Position numbers and translations under genes: made by a program. This document shows positions 47,318-59,879 of a stretch of 64,000 nucleotides of DNA, one piece after another; positions within the stretch are counted from its first letter, which is position 1; every line of letters starts with the position of its first letter. This DNA comes from Alitta virens. Its lineage: Eukaryota; Annelida; Polychaeta; Phyllodocida; Nereididae. Location of the stretch: positions 7,841,374 to 7,905,373 of the forward strand of contig OW028580.1 of the NCBI GenBank assembly GCA_932294295.1. Direction: 5' to 3'. The notes beneath the pieces are model-generated. The model did no database searches. It saw nothing but the letters and a program-made list of their open reading frames with translations, and was not told the DNA's origin.

Positions 47318-47854
47318 TGGTCATACAGCAAACACTAACAGGATGGCACAGGACCAGTCACACACTCAGACAGATGAACAAACCGAATTTACACAGCAAG
47401 ACAGACAAGCAATTAATAAAGACAAATGGAACATAATACACCACAAAGGTAGCATAAGAAATTATTGCAGAATAGATGTCGAACGAGCATGACTTCATTT
47501 CACCGATATTATGGCCAAACAAACCATCCAATTCTCCTGTCAAACTGATCCTGTGCGGCGCCCTCTATCGGGTCATCCTAGCCGGAAGTTTGTCTAGTGA
47601 ACCGGAAGTCAATTTGGTCAGCAGCCAAACAATTGCAACGGAAGTCAGGTGACGCAATTGTCTGATTGTTTAGATTGTGTACGCTGTCCCAATACATTTA
47701 AGTAACGGGTCAACTGAATGTCTAGAGGATGTTTACAGATTTAGTTTTTTCCTGTGTATTGTTGTGCAGCTGTATATGGTTTTTGTCTTATAAAAGCATA
47801 AAGCAATATTTGCTGTCAATATATATACAAATCCCCCCAACTTCCCCCATTTTG

Positions 47855-48110
47855 TGACCACCTTAATTCATGAGATCGATACTAAGCTATTTAGGCAACC
47901 TCACTTTAAGAACACTTCACAATTAAGAACAATACCATTGTATTTTACTTTTCTGTTTCAAAAATGTCAAAACCAAATTGTACACCACATGTGGTCATAT
48001 TATTTAGTTGGGGAGGGGGGGGGGGGGTTTCTACCAGTTTCATGTCAATTAAGGTGTTCTTAATTTAGGTGATTTTAATAATGACGTGTTCTTTATAGTG
48101 AGGTAAATAG
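47855..48110. repeat. Imperfect inverted repeat with GACCACCTTAATT ends
   Basis: GACCACCTTAATTCATGAG and CACTTCACAATTAAGAACA at the left face TCAATTAAGGTGTTCTTAAT and TTCTTTATAGTGAGGTAAAT at the right, around a G run at 48010. Related phrases recur at 50620, 56695-56850 and 59510-59545. Confidence 0.5.
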
Positions 48111-48800
48111 ACCATGGCAATAAAGATGAACAACATGTTTCAATTTAATCTGTATTTTCCAAAAACACAAACTTCATTTTAACTGCTAAGCAGAACAATA
48201 ATAACATAACCTTTATATGGATTTTTGTTTGTTTGTTAGATACAATAAGTAAATCTAGTTTCCTGACCAAGTCGTGAATTAAAACTGAATCATTAAACTC
48301 TCTTTACAACCTTTGGTTAACGATCATTCTTCAACATTGGTGACTTAAGCAAAATATTGAAACATTAAAAGCACGACTTTCAAATCTTGCTAATTGTCAA
48401 TTCAAATCTGAATAACCCTGGCAGTTTTAACGTATGGCTTTGAAAGCACCGTCAAAATTGCTAATCCATGATTGAGTTTATTATATTTGGTGCTAATAAT
48501 GACATGCCAATTGAAGCTCTCCAACCTTGGTCCTTTAATTACCCATATTAGAATTCATGAATCGAGATGCTTGAGGCAATCCAATCTTCATGCCGGCCTA
48601 TGGTAGGATATCCAATCGTTTTCTAATCTGCCACTGCTCAGCAATGTAATGGAGCCAAATCATTTTGATTCCCAAATAGTTTCTAACTGACAGGCCCAGT
48701 GTTTAAGGTGTTAGGGTACTATACCAAAACTTTTCAGGTTGTGGGTTCTAATCCACATTGGCTGTGCTCTGAGGGTTAGGATATACTGTTTTTTTGCATG
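48111..48800. other. Intergenic, no gene seen
   Basis: No coding signal. A tRNA-box-B-like phrase (GGGTTCTAATCC, 48743) suggests another decayed SINE head at about 48690-48770. Confidence 0.4.
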
Positions 48801-48805
48801 TTGTT

Positions 48806-49085
48806 GATACCATGGTCTAGTGGTTAAACCATTTGCCTGCTGGTCATGAGGATGGAGGGTTCGAACTCAAGCCATGACATGGGGAATTTGCAGATCATCA
48901 TCCAACATCATTCATTCCAGGTGCTTAGTTATTTGGCAACAGGCAATGAAAGTGATGGCGCTGGTGTGTGCTCCTAAGCCTGTGCAGTTAAAGACTGGAT
49001 AATCCCCAGGGAGTTTTATAAGAAGTTGTGAAAGTCTCTAGATTGGTCTGCCAATGGTGTAATTGTAAATGTGGCATATTGCATG
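48806..49085 (+). mobile_element. tRNA-headed SINE, diverged copy
   Basis: ACCATGGTCTAGTGGTTAAA then GGGTTCGAACTC, with body phrases CATTCCAGGTGCTTAG, AATCCCCAGGGAGTTTTATA and GTCTGCCAATGGTGTAA matching the copy at 35676. Confidence 0.65.
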
Positions 49086-49675
49086 ATCCAGAAATGATAC
49101 TAAGTCTAAACACAAGTATTATAAGTCTAGCCAGTTCCAACTAAATAGCCCAGTGGTATATATGTTAGGATATATAAAATGAATGTATTTCCAAATTCAA
49201 TGAAAACAACACATAGTGGATGAAGAAATGAGTGGATCCAACGCTGTTCATCTTAATACTGAGGTAGTCTTATGATGGTTTACTCCACATTTATTCTATT
49301 CAATGTCTATGCTTGGGGTAAGCATAAAAAAAACACCCAGTGCTGAGTACCTATATACCCAAAATATGGGTATAACACTGTATTATTAACACAGCGAAAA
49401 CGAAAGGTATTTATCATTTTTGACAAGTCAGTTGTCACTCTCCCTCTATTGCCAGTAAGCCATTAAGATGAGGGGCTTATAGCATATGGTGCATGTTATG
49501 GGTTTTTAGTCCCATAAGCTTGGCTAATACTGTCAATAGTATTTGTTGACAACAGGGCCAGATAGTGGGTTGTGACAGCTCAGTTAAATATATCTCCACA
49601 CTGGAACTTACTTCGTGGAGTGAATTTGGTCTTCATTAGCTGGTTGATGGGTGATAGATAATTCAATTAGGCTGG

Positions 49676-49890
49676 CATCTGAGTGGTCTAGGGGTAAAGC
49701 ACTAGCTAGCTCAGCTGAAGGTCCCAGGTTTGATTCTTTGATACTGGTTTTCGTTAGTCTTCATGAGCTTCATCTCAGCTGGATGTCAGTTGCATGAGGT
49801 TTCAAGTTGGGGTGATGTTTCTCTGTATCCATGCTCTGGCAGGTAGAAGACCCACCAGTGTGGTATATACTTGATTGAGAGGACTGCACT
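49676..49890 (+). mobile_element. tRNA-headed SINE, diverged copy
   Basis: GTGGTCTAGGGGTAAAGCAC, GGTCCCAGGTTTGATTC and CATCTCAGCTGGATGTCAGT follow the same order as the 45106 copy, ending near GAGAGGACTGCACTAA. Confidence 0.6.
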
Positions 49891-51040
49891 AACATTTTCC
49901 TAATATATACTAAAAGTGAACAATGATGCCGTAACATGCATATTTGTGAATAATATAAAATGTATAGTCGAATGAATAACAATAAAATAAGCTCTATGAG
50001 CTGGCTTAGGACTAGATAGAGCAAGTAAATGTATTAAGGAATAAAATCATAAAATCACCAACAGCATATATTACCCCTGCAGTTGAGACTTTCAATGTTG
50101 GTAACATATCCTTAAAAGCATTTTCAGTTGAACACAATTATCTTTTGTCATATGCTGGCAATAAATCTACGTCCAGTTTTCAAAGTGCAATGTCTTCACC
50201 ATCAAAACTGCATTTGGGGTACAACATAGTTTATTGTAGTATCCTGTACCCTGTTTTTCTTGAGACAGTTATGGACTTAGGGTGAGTAATGTACCCCATC
50301 AATTTGAGGCATAAGATCTGAACGATTCTGCAACCGGCAGTTCCACATTCCTTGGGAGCTAGATGTCATACTAAGCAGACAATTTATTACCATGGATACC
50401 ATATTGTTTTGTTGTTATTGTCCAGTGGATGATGGGAACTACAGTATGCTAGCCATTGTCCAGCCAAGCGGATTAATTCTCTTTCTGCACTACTTCACGA
50501 CGTAATCACATGGGCCTGGGGGTGGTGGTGCGGTTGCCAAATTTGGATATAACATAACTGCTGTTAAGAAATTCATACGCACGTGGTTGGCTGACATTGA
50601 CTAATACGTTCTGCAGAAGCACCTCACAATTAAGACCGCCCTGTTGAATCGCTGAAAGGGGGTTGTCTTACTGGTTAATTGTGGACTTTTGTAATTTGTA
50701 ATTAATTTACATATTTTGGACCCTTCAAAAATGTCTTATAAGAATTATGTGGTCTTTATATTAGGTACACTATTTGTTTGGTTCTACTGTGTTTTAAATA
50801 AGGTAAAATTGTAATTATGTATATGATGATTAGAAAAATTGAAATTTGGAATGGCACTGTGTTTATCTGACCATATTTGTGACTTCTTGTTAATGAATGA
50901 TCAAAGAAAGTTATCGATCTTTCCCAAGCATAATAGTCTTTATTTCCTAGTCACTTTTAAATAAGTAAAAAACGCCAGAATCACAAAAAGCTATTAAATT
51001 CATCAATACAAACAATTTATTTTGATATAAACTTCAAATA
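49891..51040. other. Intergenic, no gene seen
   Basis: Only a CACCTCACAATTAAGACCG phrase (50620) and its inverse-like partner (TTGTCTTACTGGTTAATTGTGG, 50664) stand out, forming a short hairpin. Confidence 0.45.
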
Positions 51041-51222
51041 GATAGATAGATTGTTAGATGAACAGATAGATACATATAGTCACATAGATACATAGATAGA
51101 TCCCAGACAGCATTCCAAATAGTCTCAGCGTTGGCGCGACGTTAAAACGATGGCCCGATTTGGAATGCTATCTGGATTCATAGATACATATATAGATGAA
51201 TAGATAGATAGATAGATATATT
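51041..51222. repeat. GATA microsatellite containing a 73-bp foldback element
   Basis: GATAGATA-type repeats are interrupted at 51103-51175 by CCAGACAGCATTCCAAAT ... ATTTGGAATGCTATCTGG, 18-base inverted ends around a 37-base centre. The element looks inserted into the satellite. Confidence 0.8.
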
Positions 51223-52535
51223 TTTCTTAACAAATTTTTTTTTTGGTTTGATATACTTTTTAATGAATTCAAAGCTTCTACTGTCTGCATAATTTAAATC
51301 AAATTTATTTCAATATCCATACACTACACTTTAAACATTACAGTATCACAATGTATTCCATTAGAAAGATGCTGAGGAGTGTTAATTCTCCTGGAGTTAG
51401 AATTAAGAGTCAAGCACAATTGGGAATCAACTACATGTGCCCTTAGTTGGTTTGCAGGGCGGAGGCTTTTGCATGTAGGAAATTAAGCTTATTCCAGAGG
51501 AATTAGGAGGCTTGTCAGAGGGAAAATACACCCTCTAGACTGGTCCCTGAACACTCGTGGACTGGTACAGGGAGGAAGGCGTTTCTACATGACTAGACTG
51601 TGTAATCTTACTTTGGGCTCAAGGTTGTGATGCGGTCAAGTGATTAGACCAGATTCTTGCGCTAGTCGCTGAATTATCCAAGCTATGCCCAGCAGCCCCT
51701 TGCCCCCGAAGAGGAAATGTTAGGAAAACATAAAAAAGTAACTTAGCTTCATTTGGTTCATACATAAGGGAAGGGTATGATCTTTGGTTTGATCAAGAGA
51801 CTGACATTTTGTCTAATTGTTTGAAGTCTCACTTCAGTATATTAAGGTACTGTTTCGTTTAGGGCCATGATATTTCTAGCAATATTTTGCGCATAGGCCA
51901 ATATCTTCAACATGGTTAATGCAATCTTAACTGGATGAAGTTATTTTAATGCTTATTTTGTTCCTTTTTTTCATGTTCCTTATCACATGCATTTAGAAAC
52001 ACAATTTTACACTTTCAGGATACACAATGGATTTTAACCCAATACACCCATGCATATACAATGATTTTTTACTCCACCCTCTACAAATATAACAGTTGAG
52101 CAAATAGGCACTGGTCAAAGTGGTCTTTTTTAATACACTCTACCCGCGATTTTAAATAGAATAATCTTTAACAACTTTAATCAAAACAGTGTTTTTCTCT
52201 CAGAAAAACCATTCAAAGAAGTGCATACATTTGAATTCAAGGATCTATAAAACAACCACTGGACAAGTTAGAAATTACATATTTCTCTCTACATGCTATG
52301 TTGGCTTATTGACTCAATTCATCTCATCCTTTGCTTTAACTTCGGCTGACTTTCATCAAGATAAAAGCAATTTCCATCACCTTTTGGCTTTTATGCGCAT
52401 TATGCCTTACTTACATAAGGTCCCCAAAATACCTTTGAGGTTTGGTTCAATGCACGACTCCTGTATTGATATTTTGGGTTCATGTAGTGTATTTAAGTGT
52501 GAGTTTCAATGCAACTTTCCCTGCAAGAGAGGCAA
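51223..52535. other. Intergenic, no gene seen
   Basis: The longest frame (52189-52665) runs into the following satellite and has no recognisable domain. Confidence 0.4.
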
Positions 52536-52540
52536 ATATA

Positions 52541-52858
52541 CCTACCTATCTATCTATCTAGGCTATGTATGTATGTATGTATGTATGTATCTATCTATCT
52601 ATCCATCTATCCATCTATCTAATATATCTATCTATCTATCTAATATATCTAATATATCTGTCTAATCTATCTAATCTATCTAATCTATCTACTCTATCTG
52701 ATCTATCTGATCTATCTGATCTATCTATTTAATCTATCTGATCTATCTTATCTGATCTATCTGATCTGATCTATCTGATCTTATCTATCTAATCTATCTT
52801 ATCTATCTGATCTATCTGATCTTATCTATCTGATCTGATCTACCTGATCTATCTGACA
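52541..52858. repeat. Compound TATC / GTAT / GATCTATCT satellite
   Basis: Begins as (TATC)n and (TATG)n, then changes to AATCTATCT and GATCTATCT units, a 9-base derivative of the tetranucleotide. Confidence 0.95.
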
Positions 52859-55005
52859 TGGCAATGAGATATAACTATTTCTCCCCACCATGCAACGTAA
52901 ACTATGAGTTACAACTGTAGTTGGTTAGTAAACAACTGCCTGTCCTGTATAAAATGCCCAAATGTCAAACCATTATCTCAAGCAACAGCAGATATGTCTA
53001 CCCTGAGCCCTTTATTAATTTTGTTTTCACATCTTTAAAGGGATGTTCTTACAGTTTTGAGAAAATATAAAACTACAGTTATTTAGTATTGTCAAAGTAC
53101 ACAGGTTGGGCTTAATTTTTGAAGTTCCACTGGGCGTTGAACTTCAAGCTACTTTTTTAAGTAATTAAAACGCCTAATATGCACAATTGTTCCGCTTTGA
53201 TGGAGCAAACGAAAGATTTAATCGATGGAAATTAGACTAGAAACGTTACACATGAAGTAAAATACGTTGCGCAAAAAAATTACAATTACATAGCAATTAC
53301 ATGGTATACCCAAGCAATTGCAATCCGCAATCTGTATAGACGAAGTTGAAGTATATATGATCTTGACCCAAAAATTGAGGCGAAACCCCAATTTTTTTTG
53401 GGTGATCTTATCCATAATCTTCTTAAAATGAGGGTAGCGAAAGAGGCTCACCCTGAGTTTTTTCATTAGTGATCTATAACCCTTTTAACATAAACCTCTA
53501 AAAAGAGACCACAGGCCTCATGTGACGTCATGTGACTTTTGGCGTCTGAGCTTGTCCCTGAGTGCAGCCCACTGGAAGGGCACCTATTAAGTTAATTCCG
53601 AGCGATAATCTACAATTGACCTTGTGGGGCTCGCTTCATCACTTCTGGGGGTCGTTCGACTAAAGTGGCAGCAGCAAAGTAAGGATAAAAACCATGGGAT
53701 TGAACAAGCAAGTTATTACTGAAAACTGTGATTCTAAAAGTGATAACACTGGTCAAAGATGATTTTTGTTACATAGAAAACGTTAAGTGATCTTGACAGA
53801 TTTTTCGTTATGTTTTGATATTTATGTTTTAACTCTTTTTTATATATGCGAATTAGTTATTGTTATTTTAGTTCCAGTTTTTATAGACTTGTGCAAGTTG
53901 CAAAGAAGTTTTTTATGTCGGAAATGCAACCTTGAATAGATATATATATATATATATGTATATATGATATATCCAATCAATCAATCAATCAATAAATAAA
54001 TCAAGCAGCAGCATCTAAACTTTAAGACCATCTGACAATAACTGAATATTTTTCTAGGATTAATGTGTAAAACATGGTAAGGACTACAAGCCTTATCAGC
54101 TCATCTTTACTTAGATCTGTCTCTGACATGCTGCTAGTCAAATAAATGTATCAAGCTTTAAACAGTTACTGCATTCATAAATTGCACAGTCAAATACAAA
54201 ATCAATATCAGTAGTACTGACTATTGTACTACTCATGCATTGACGTTAGTACTGGCTATTCATTGTTCATTGGATCCACAATTACTGATATAATAAGCTT
54301 AGTCAGAAGACCCCAGTATTGCAATTAGAAACCTGAAGTAATAAATCTTCTATCATCATTGCAGAATGATCCAGCAACCATGTCATGTGACCATTGTTCG
54401 TATCACGTGACCTCTTGTTCTTCGTTATGATTGGTCAGTCTCGTGTATCAAATGAATACACAATGAGCCGAGAGAATTATGCCCAGTAATATGGTCACAT
54501 GACCTCTGGCTCGATGCTGATTGGTCAAGATAATCTTGTTTGTTGATGCTAGAACTGATGAGTGTCTTTTTAGGTCACCCTCCATTAATCCAATCAGTCA
54601 TTTTAAGATGCTGGGATCCAGGCTGTTCCTACAGCCCTGTCATCTTTAGCCATCTTTAGCCATACAAATATTGTTACTTATCCCACTTTTTAGTTTATGG
54701 CTTCAGTAGATAGCAATATCTGGGCTCAGTCAGAGATGCCATTTCATACATCTTTGACCTGGGAGATTTGTAAGTCAATCAGCCAGAGTGGAGGTTACTG
54801 AAGATTGTCTTTGAGATTTTATAGAACTTCAGTAGAATCTCAGAACTACAATCACCCTCGAAATCAATGAAGTGATCTTGATATCATGATGGTATAAATT
54901 CTTGTGCTATTTTTGATAGTCTTGATATATTGAGATAAATCATTATAGCAATGCTAGCTGTGAGGTTCCATTGTTGAATAAATGGGTGATTTATAAAGCA
55001 AGTGA
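52859..55005. other. Intergenic, no gene seen
   Basis: Short (AT)n and (CAAT)n runs at 53938-54000. Three GTCA..GTGACC-type phrases recur at 54385-54510 (ATGTCATGTGACC, ATCACGTGACC, GGTCACATGACC). No exon recognised. Confidence 0.45.
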
Positions 55006-55008
55006 ATT

Positions 55009-55175
55009 AATGAGTCAGTCAGTCAGTCAGTCAGTCAGTCAGTCAGAAAGTCAGCCAGCACGTCAGTCAGTTCAATCAGTCAGTCAGCCAGTTAGTCAAT
55101 CAGTCAGTAAGCCGGCCAGCCAGCCAGCCAGCCAGCCAGTTAGTCAATCAGTCAGTCAGCCAGCCAGCTAGACAG
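55009..55175. repeat. AGTC / CAGC microsatellite
   Basis: (AGTC)n with CAGC variants. The open frame through it (SQSVSQPAS) is satellite-derived. Confidence 0.95.
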
Positions 55176-56490
55176 ACATTCAGTCTCTCTTCCATCCTTT
55201 CTTTAAATTCTCCTTTCTTAAAACTCCTTTTGTGAGCTTTGATCATTAAACATTCACTTGAAATCATGGGGCCTCTCCAGAGAATGAACAATGTTGAGAT
55301 TTCGTGTTGTGGAGAAACAAAATCTGCGCGGAGCCAAATTAATTCCATTTCTTGGTGTTCTTCGTGCCGATACTGTGATCAAACAGACTGTGCCATCCAC
55401 TTTTGACACACTGCCAGCTTCCTTGACACTCGTGCAGTGAAATTGCGTCTCATTCTAACGTAAACTGCACATTATTGTCAAAGAAATTGTTGAAATTGTG
55501 GAGTCATTGTTCATTATGAATGCGAATGCATGGAAGGCTGCTGAGATCTGAAATTTCTGTGGTCCAAGTTTACTTTTGTCACTTACGAGAAAAATTTGTA
55601 TTAAGATTTAAATTATTTCTCTTTTTCAGGTAATGCCTTGAAAAGGGATGTGAAAGGAATTGACACGAAAAAGAAAGAAAGATAAAAGAAAGAGAAACAG
55701 GTCTGTACAACTTTATTTTGAATATTATTGCCCTGGTAACAGTAATTGTTATTCACCAATTAGTTGTGTTGGGGAGAGAAGAAACGAATTTTCATGAGGG
55801 AATTAGGGCCTACTTTTTTCTTATAAACCATTTGGGTTCTGAGCTTCTCTCAATTCATTGTCTCTCATTATCTTTCCACACTAAAAACAAAGAGTGCAAA
55901 AATATTCTACACTCTACTGGTTCAAATACATGCAAGAGTAGAAGTACAGAATTTATGTAATATACATTAAATTGTGTCTGGTTATTTCTGGCAGTCTCTC
56001 ATATGGCAAATGTAGCTATGGAACGAAAAAAGTAGCGCTGAAAACAGCAATATGACTATGCAGCACCAATACTTTCCCTATACAGCTATGAAACATTGAA
56101 CAAACTTTGTTGATAATTTCCAACAGACTTTCTTACTGCTAATGTCTCTCCAACAAGAGTTCTGCTACAGTTGGCTAATGAATGTCTTTGCTGTGAGTTC
56201 CTTTGATGTTTTCAAGACTAATGACAGTAATTAACCTGATCTCTTCCGATATTTTGTTGCTTGAGACGGACTTGGTGTGGCTAAAAAGTGGGTCAGAGCA
56301 TCCGGGTAATGTTTAATGAAGTGTCCGTAGATGGAGTATAACAAGGAGCTACTGTCTGTCCTAATGGTTTCACTTTAGAGTGGGAGGAAGTACTATCAAA
56401 GTGTATTAGTTAGGAAGTTAGAAAGTGTAGCAGTGACATAGCCAATCATTATGGGAGGGAGACTATCACAATAATGTTGATAGCATAAGA
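55176..56490. other. Intergenic, no gene seen
   Basis: No recognised coding exon or repeat. Pyrimidine-rich TTTCTCTTTTTCAG (55617-55630) resembles an acceptor, but the sequence after it has an early stop. Confidence 0.4.
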
Positions 56491-56494
56491 CATT

Positions 56495-56635
56495 AATTCG
56501 GTGGTGACTTGCACTCGGTTTCTCTGCTGAGGCAAGTGAAATATCCCACCCAATGGGTAAATGTGTACGTAGTGATGACTCCATGCCTTTTCATCTTATC
56601 ATTACGTCTGCCTCTGAAAGCGGGTCATATAAGCT
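56495..56635 (+). mobile_element. SINE body and tail fragment
   Basis: TGAGGCAAGTGAAATATCCC, CCCAATGGGTAAATGTGTAC, TCATCTTATCATTACGTCTG and GGTCATATAAGCTGC: the plus-strand version of the tail found inverted at 39-46 kb. Confidence 0.65.
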
Positions 56636-56689
56636 GCAATGAGATATAGACATAAGCCCTCCCACTACACCTCAAAGTTCTGACCAAAT

Positions 56690-56860
56690 TGGAATCTCGC
56701 CATTAGGACCACTTAAATGGGAGCGCAATTGTGAGGCGATCTTACAATTACAGTTAAAGTTTAACACTGCATAAAGACCACCTCACAATTGGAGGCTACT
56801 ATTCATGCAATTGTATATTCTACCTAGTATTAAGACCATCTCGCCATAACAACCAGTAAA
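56690..56860. repeat. Repeated 'AAGACCACCTCACAATT' phrases
   Basis: ATTAGGACCACTTAAATGGG, AAAGACCACCTCACAATTGG and TTAAGACCATCTCGCC occur in spaced order. The same phrase type occurs at 42335, 47860, 50620 and 59520, indicating a dispersed family. Confidence 0.5.
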
Positions 56861-57247
56861 TTCGACCTGAAGTGCATTGCAGCTGGTACAATCGTACTGT
56901 TTTCAAATGAATAAGTTCAATGGTTCATCACGAGAGAGTCCGACTGTTTATTTCTCAACTATATAACCTTTGAAATATTAAGATTTATAGAAGAACTTAA
57001 TAATAACTACCGTTGGATAATTTGGTATTTGGCATATTCAGTCCAATTGTATATGTAGCTAATGTATTATTCCCAGTATTTGTAAAGAATAAATGCTGGA
57101 AAAACGTCTGTTTTAAAAGGAGAATACATATTCATATAAAAGGAATTGCGAATTCAGCAAATATGTATTTTGCATCTCAAGGTGTCTGTGAGTGGAATTA
57201 TGATTGTTTTCCTAGAATAGAAAGGACGCATAAAAAATGCATCTTTA

Positions 57248-57405
57248 CACAGATAGATAGATAAATAGATAGATAGATAGATAGATTGAAAGATAGAGTG
57301 ATGGATTGATAGATAGATAGATTGATAGATAGATAGTTAGATATATAGATAGATAGATAGGTAGGTAGGTAGGTATATAGGTAGGCAGATAGATAGACAG
57401 ATACT
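57248..57405. repeat. GATA microsatellite
   Basis: (GATA)n with GATT and GGTA variants. Confidence 0.95.
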
Positions 57406-57419
57406 CACATGAGTGATAC

Positions 57420-59590
57420 ATTTTATGTGATTAACCTGGTTAATTGTATTTGATTAATTGTTTGGTCATGAGGTTTTTTAAAGTCTTTTTCGGATGCCCT
57501 TAACTGGTGTTGCGTAATACCATTATTGGTCACCTAATTAAGGTCAAGGTTTCTGACCCAGTTGAAGCTGAATTGCAATTTCTTTAATCTAAACACAGGC
57601 GTTTGCCAACATATATGACATTGCTCAGTGTTGACACACTTATACTTTAACTAATACCAAGGCTACTGACTGCCTTAATTGGCTTCTCATCTCAAGAGCC
57701 CCCTATGTCATTTGCAACTGCCAATCAGAATGTAGCTGAATACATTAGGAAATGCCCTGAGCTTGATGGCAATTATTTTGCTAGTTTACCAGTTAGACTT
57801 TAATACAAACAAATAAGCTTAATAGCATATAGGCTGGCTTATGGCATTGAATTTCTAACAGTGAAATTGCATATCAATTAGTTTTGTTTGCATTGATTAC
57901 ACTCAATTCTTAAACAAAGATTACTCAGTTAGGTCACTTAATTGGCTTAAAGTTGACAGCAGACTGTGCTTGGGAGATATTGAAATATGCAAATCTGGCA
58001 TTAGAGATGAGAATTGAACATTTCCCAGCGTACAAGCATGGAATTCCTTGTATATAAGTGGTAAATACCCATAAATAATGGAAGTTATCACTTAGAATAA
58101 GAAGGAAAATTATTTTTGTGTATAATGTAGCCATTTTTGATGTGTAATATGATATTATTGACTGAAACTGGCCCTCATCATTGAAGGCAGTGACGCAGGG
58201 GGAGTAAAAGCTGTTCTTGACAAAATCAGTAGCCTTGGTCTTATAGTATACTAACTTGCTAAGGGCTGTCATGATGGCAAACGCCTGTGGTCTAAGTGAA
58301 AGGAAATCTGAAACAATTTTGAGGTAAAATAGGCCAATTTTACGTTGTACAATTTAGTTATATGCATGGTTGGTAAAATTTAAATATGTTTTAACCAAAT
58401 ATTTAATGCGTCTCCCTTTAAATTAAGTAATTCAGTAATTAAGAGAATAATGCTGTTTTCCATATTCATAGACTACATGCGTGTATGAAATATTACAAAT
58501 TTGTCACGCTTATATAGAAACTCATCTTATAATATCTAAAAATACATCAGTTGTATATAGGAAGATCATATATCATTAAGGATTTTCCTTAGGATTTGGC
58601 AAATTCAATGTGATACAATAGCTTTAAAGTCAGGGTGAACTTGATTTGATATATTGTCGTTTTAAATGACTGATGACAAACATTTTGCTATGTAGCTGCA
58701 TTTATATATATATAAAAAAACTTTTTTTTAATCATTTTTAGTCTGTCATGCTTTATGTTGAATTTTGAAAATCAGCAATTCAGCAATATACATTCTATGA
58801 GCCTACATTCTACAGCTGCTATGAGCCGATCAGAATTCTTCATTGTTATCCAGCATTGGTATATGCTGTACAGCATCTGAGTATATTGGACAGCTGGAGT
58901 GTATGTTGGACACCTGCTGAGTATGTTGGAAGGCTGCAATAAATGTTGTTGAGATTATAAGCAATGGTGTTGTTCAACATACAATTTTGTGGGATGAGGA
59001 AAATAATATTAGCCTCGGCTTCGCCTCTCGGCCAATATGATTTTTCATCATCCCACAAAACCGTATGTTAGACTTCTTACCATCTACGATTTTTAGAGTG
59101 TTTAATAACATTTTACTAAAACTTCTATGGTGCCTTTCCATTGGTGTCTGTGCTGGGTTGATTAATGCCACCACCTTTGCAAATTAATTAGAGTAAGGCC
59201 TACATTGATTTGTACTTACCATTTCATCTCATCGTTATGTCTGCCAATTGTTACTAATTAAGTATGCTTAAGAGTTTCGCACTTAAAAGAATTACAGTAA
59301 TCTTACAGCTTTTAAAATGGGGGCGGGGGCGGGGGGCAGTACTAGTAAAATTTACTGGTAAGCATGACCAGCTGAGAAAAGTAGACGTCATGATGCGATC
59401 AGGTTTTATGTGAACTATAGGCCTATGAAAAATGATACGCTTATATAAGCTTGTATACGTTGCAAATTTGCCATAAGACAATGGGATTTTGAAGCAGCAA
59501 TATTCCTTCACTATCAAGACTACCTCACTATTAAGACCAGCAAATGTTGAACCAAATATCCTAATGGCCTTCTACAGTGCTCACTAACAA
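57420..59590. other. Upstream region of the gene starting at about 59.6 kb; no gene seen
   Basis: Includes GTATGTTGGACAGCTG-type short repeats (58860-58930), an inverted pair around 58975-59070 (ACATACAATTTTGTGGGATGA / CATCCCACAAAACCGTATG) and SINE-tail scraps at 59213 and 59355. Confidence 0.45.
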
Positions 59591-59597
59591 TTCAAAG

Positions 59598-59626
59598 TAT
59601 AAAACAAACCACTTATTTCTCAGTTT
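59598..59626 (+). promoter_or_regulatory. Possible core promoter: TATA-like box plus initiator
   Basis: TATAAAA (59598-59604) is followed by TCAGTTT (59620-59626), which fits the invertebrate initiator TCAKTY with the A at 59622. The spacing is about 24 bases, slightly short for TATA-Inr. It lies about 160 bases upstream of the Kozak ATG at 59784, so the predicted 5' UTR would be 59622-59783. Inference from motifs only. Confidence 0.3.
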
Positions 59627-59783
59627 CTATCTTCATTGGAGCTTGTACAAGCCGGTTGCAGCAGCGAGCTGAGATGCAGACGACACTAGACCCCAAGCGC
59701 CCCTGGCGGCGGATGCACGAACTATCTGGCGCCCATTCTATCTGTGTTGAGCGCTGCTGCAAAATTATCGCACAGTGTAGACC

Positions 59784-59872
59784 ATGGATTCAAAACGTTA
59801 TACTTACGGAGTTGATTTGGATACTGGACTTGGATCTAGTGTACCACTTATGCACGATGGCCACAACAAAGA
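59784..59872 (+). CDS. First coding exon of an unidentified gene (continues beyond the window)
   Basis: ATG 59784 sits in a near-perfect Kozak context (GACCATGG). It opens 29 codons beginning MDSKRYTYGVDLDTGLG, then two bases of the next codon, ending at a consensus donor GTAAGT (59873). The residues look like an ordinary soluble N-terminus with no signal peptide or membrane segment. The preceding 160 bases are much more GC-rich than the surroundings, as expected for a 5' UTR near a promoter. An upstream ATG (59674) in another frame overlaps this start and stays open to the donor; I consider it an uORF because its context is poorer and its translation is Cys/Trp/Arg rich. No continuation exon was recognised between 59880 and 64000, so the first intron is probably longer than 4 kb. 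I do not recognise the protein. Confidence 0.5.
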
Positions 59873-59879
59873 GTAAGTC

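Noticed and set aside
46968..47324. 118-codon minus frame with VSQS repeats
   Set aside because: Half of it is the GACT microsatellite and the rest has no recognisable domain.
52189..52665. 158-codon plus-strand frame
   Set aside because: It ends in the TATC/TATG satellite and has no motif or good start context; it is a chance open frame.
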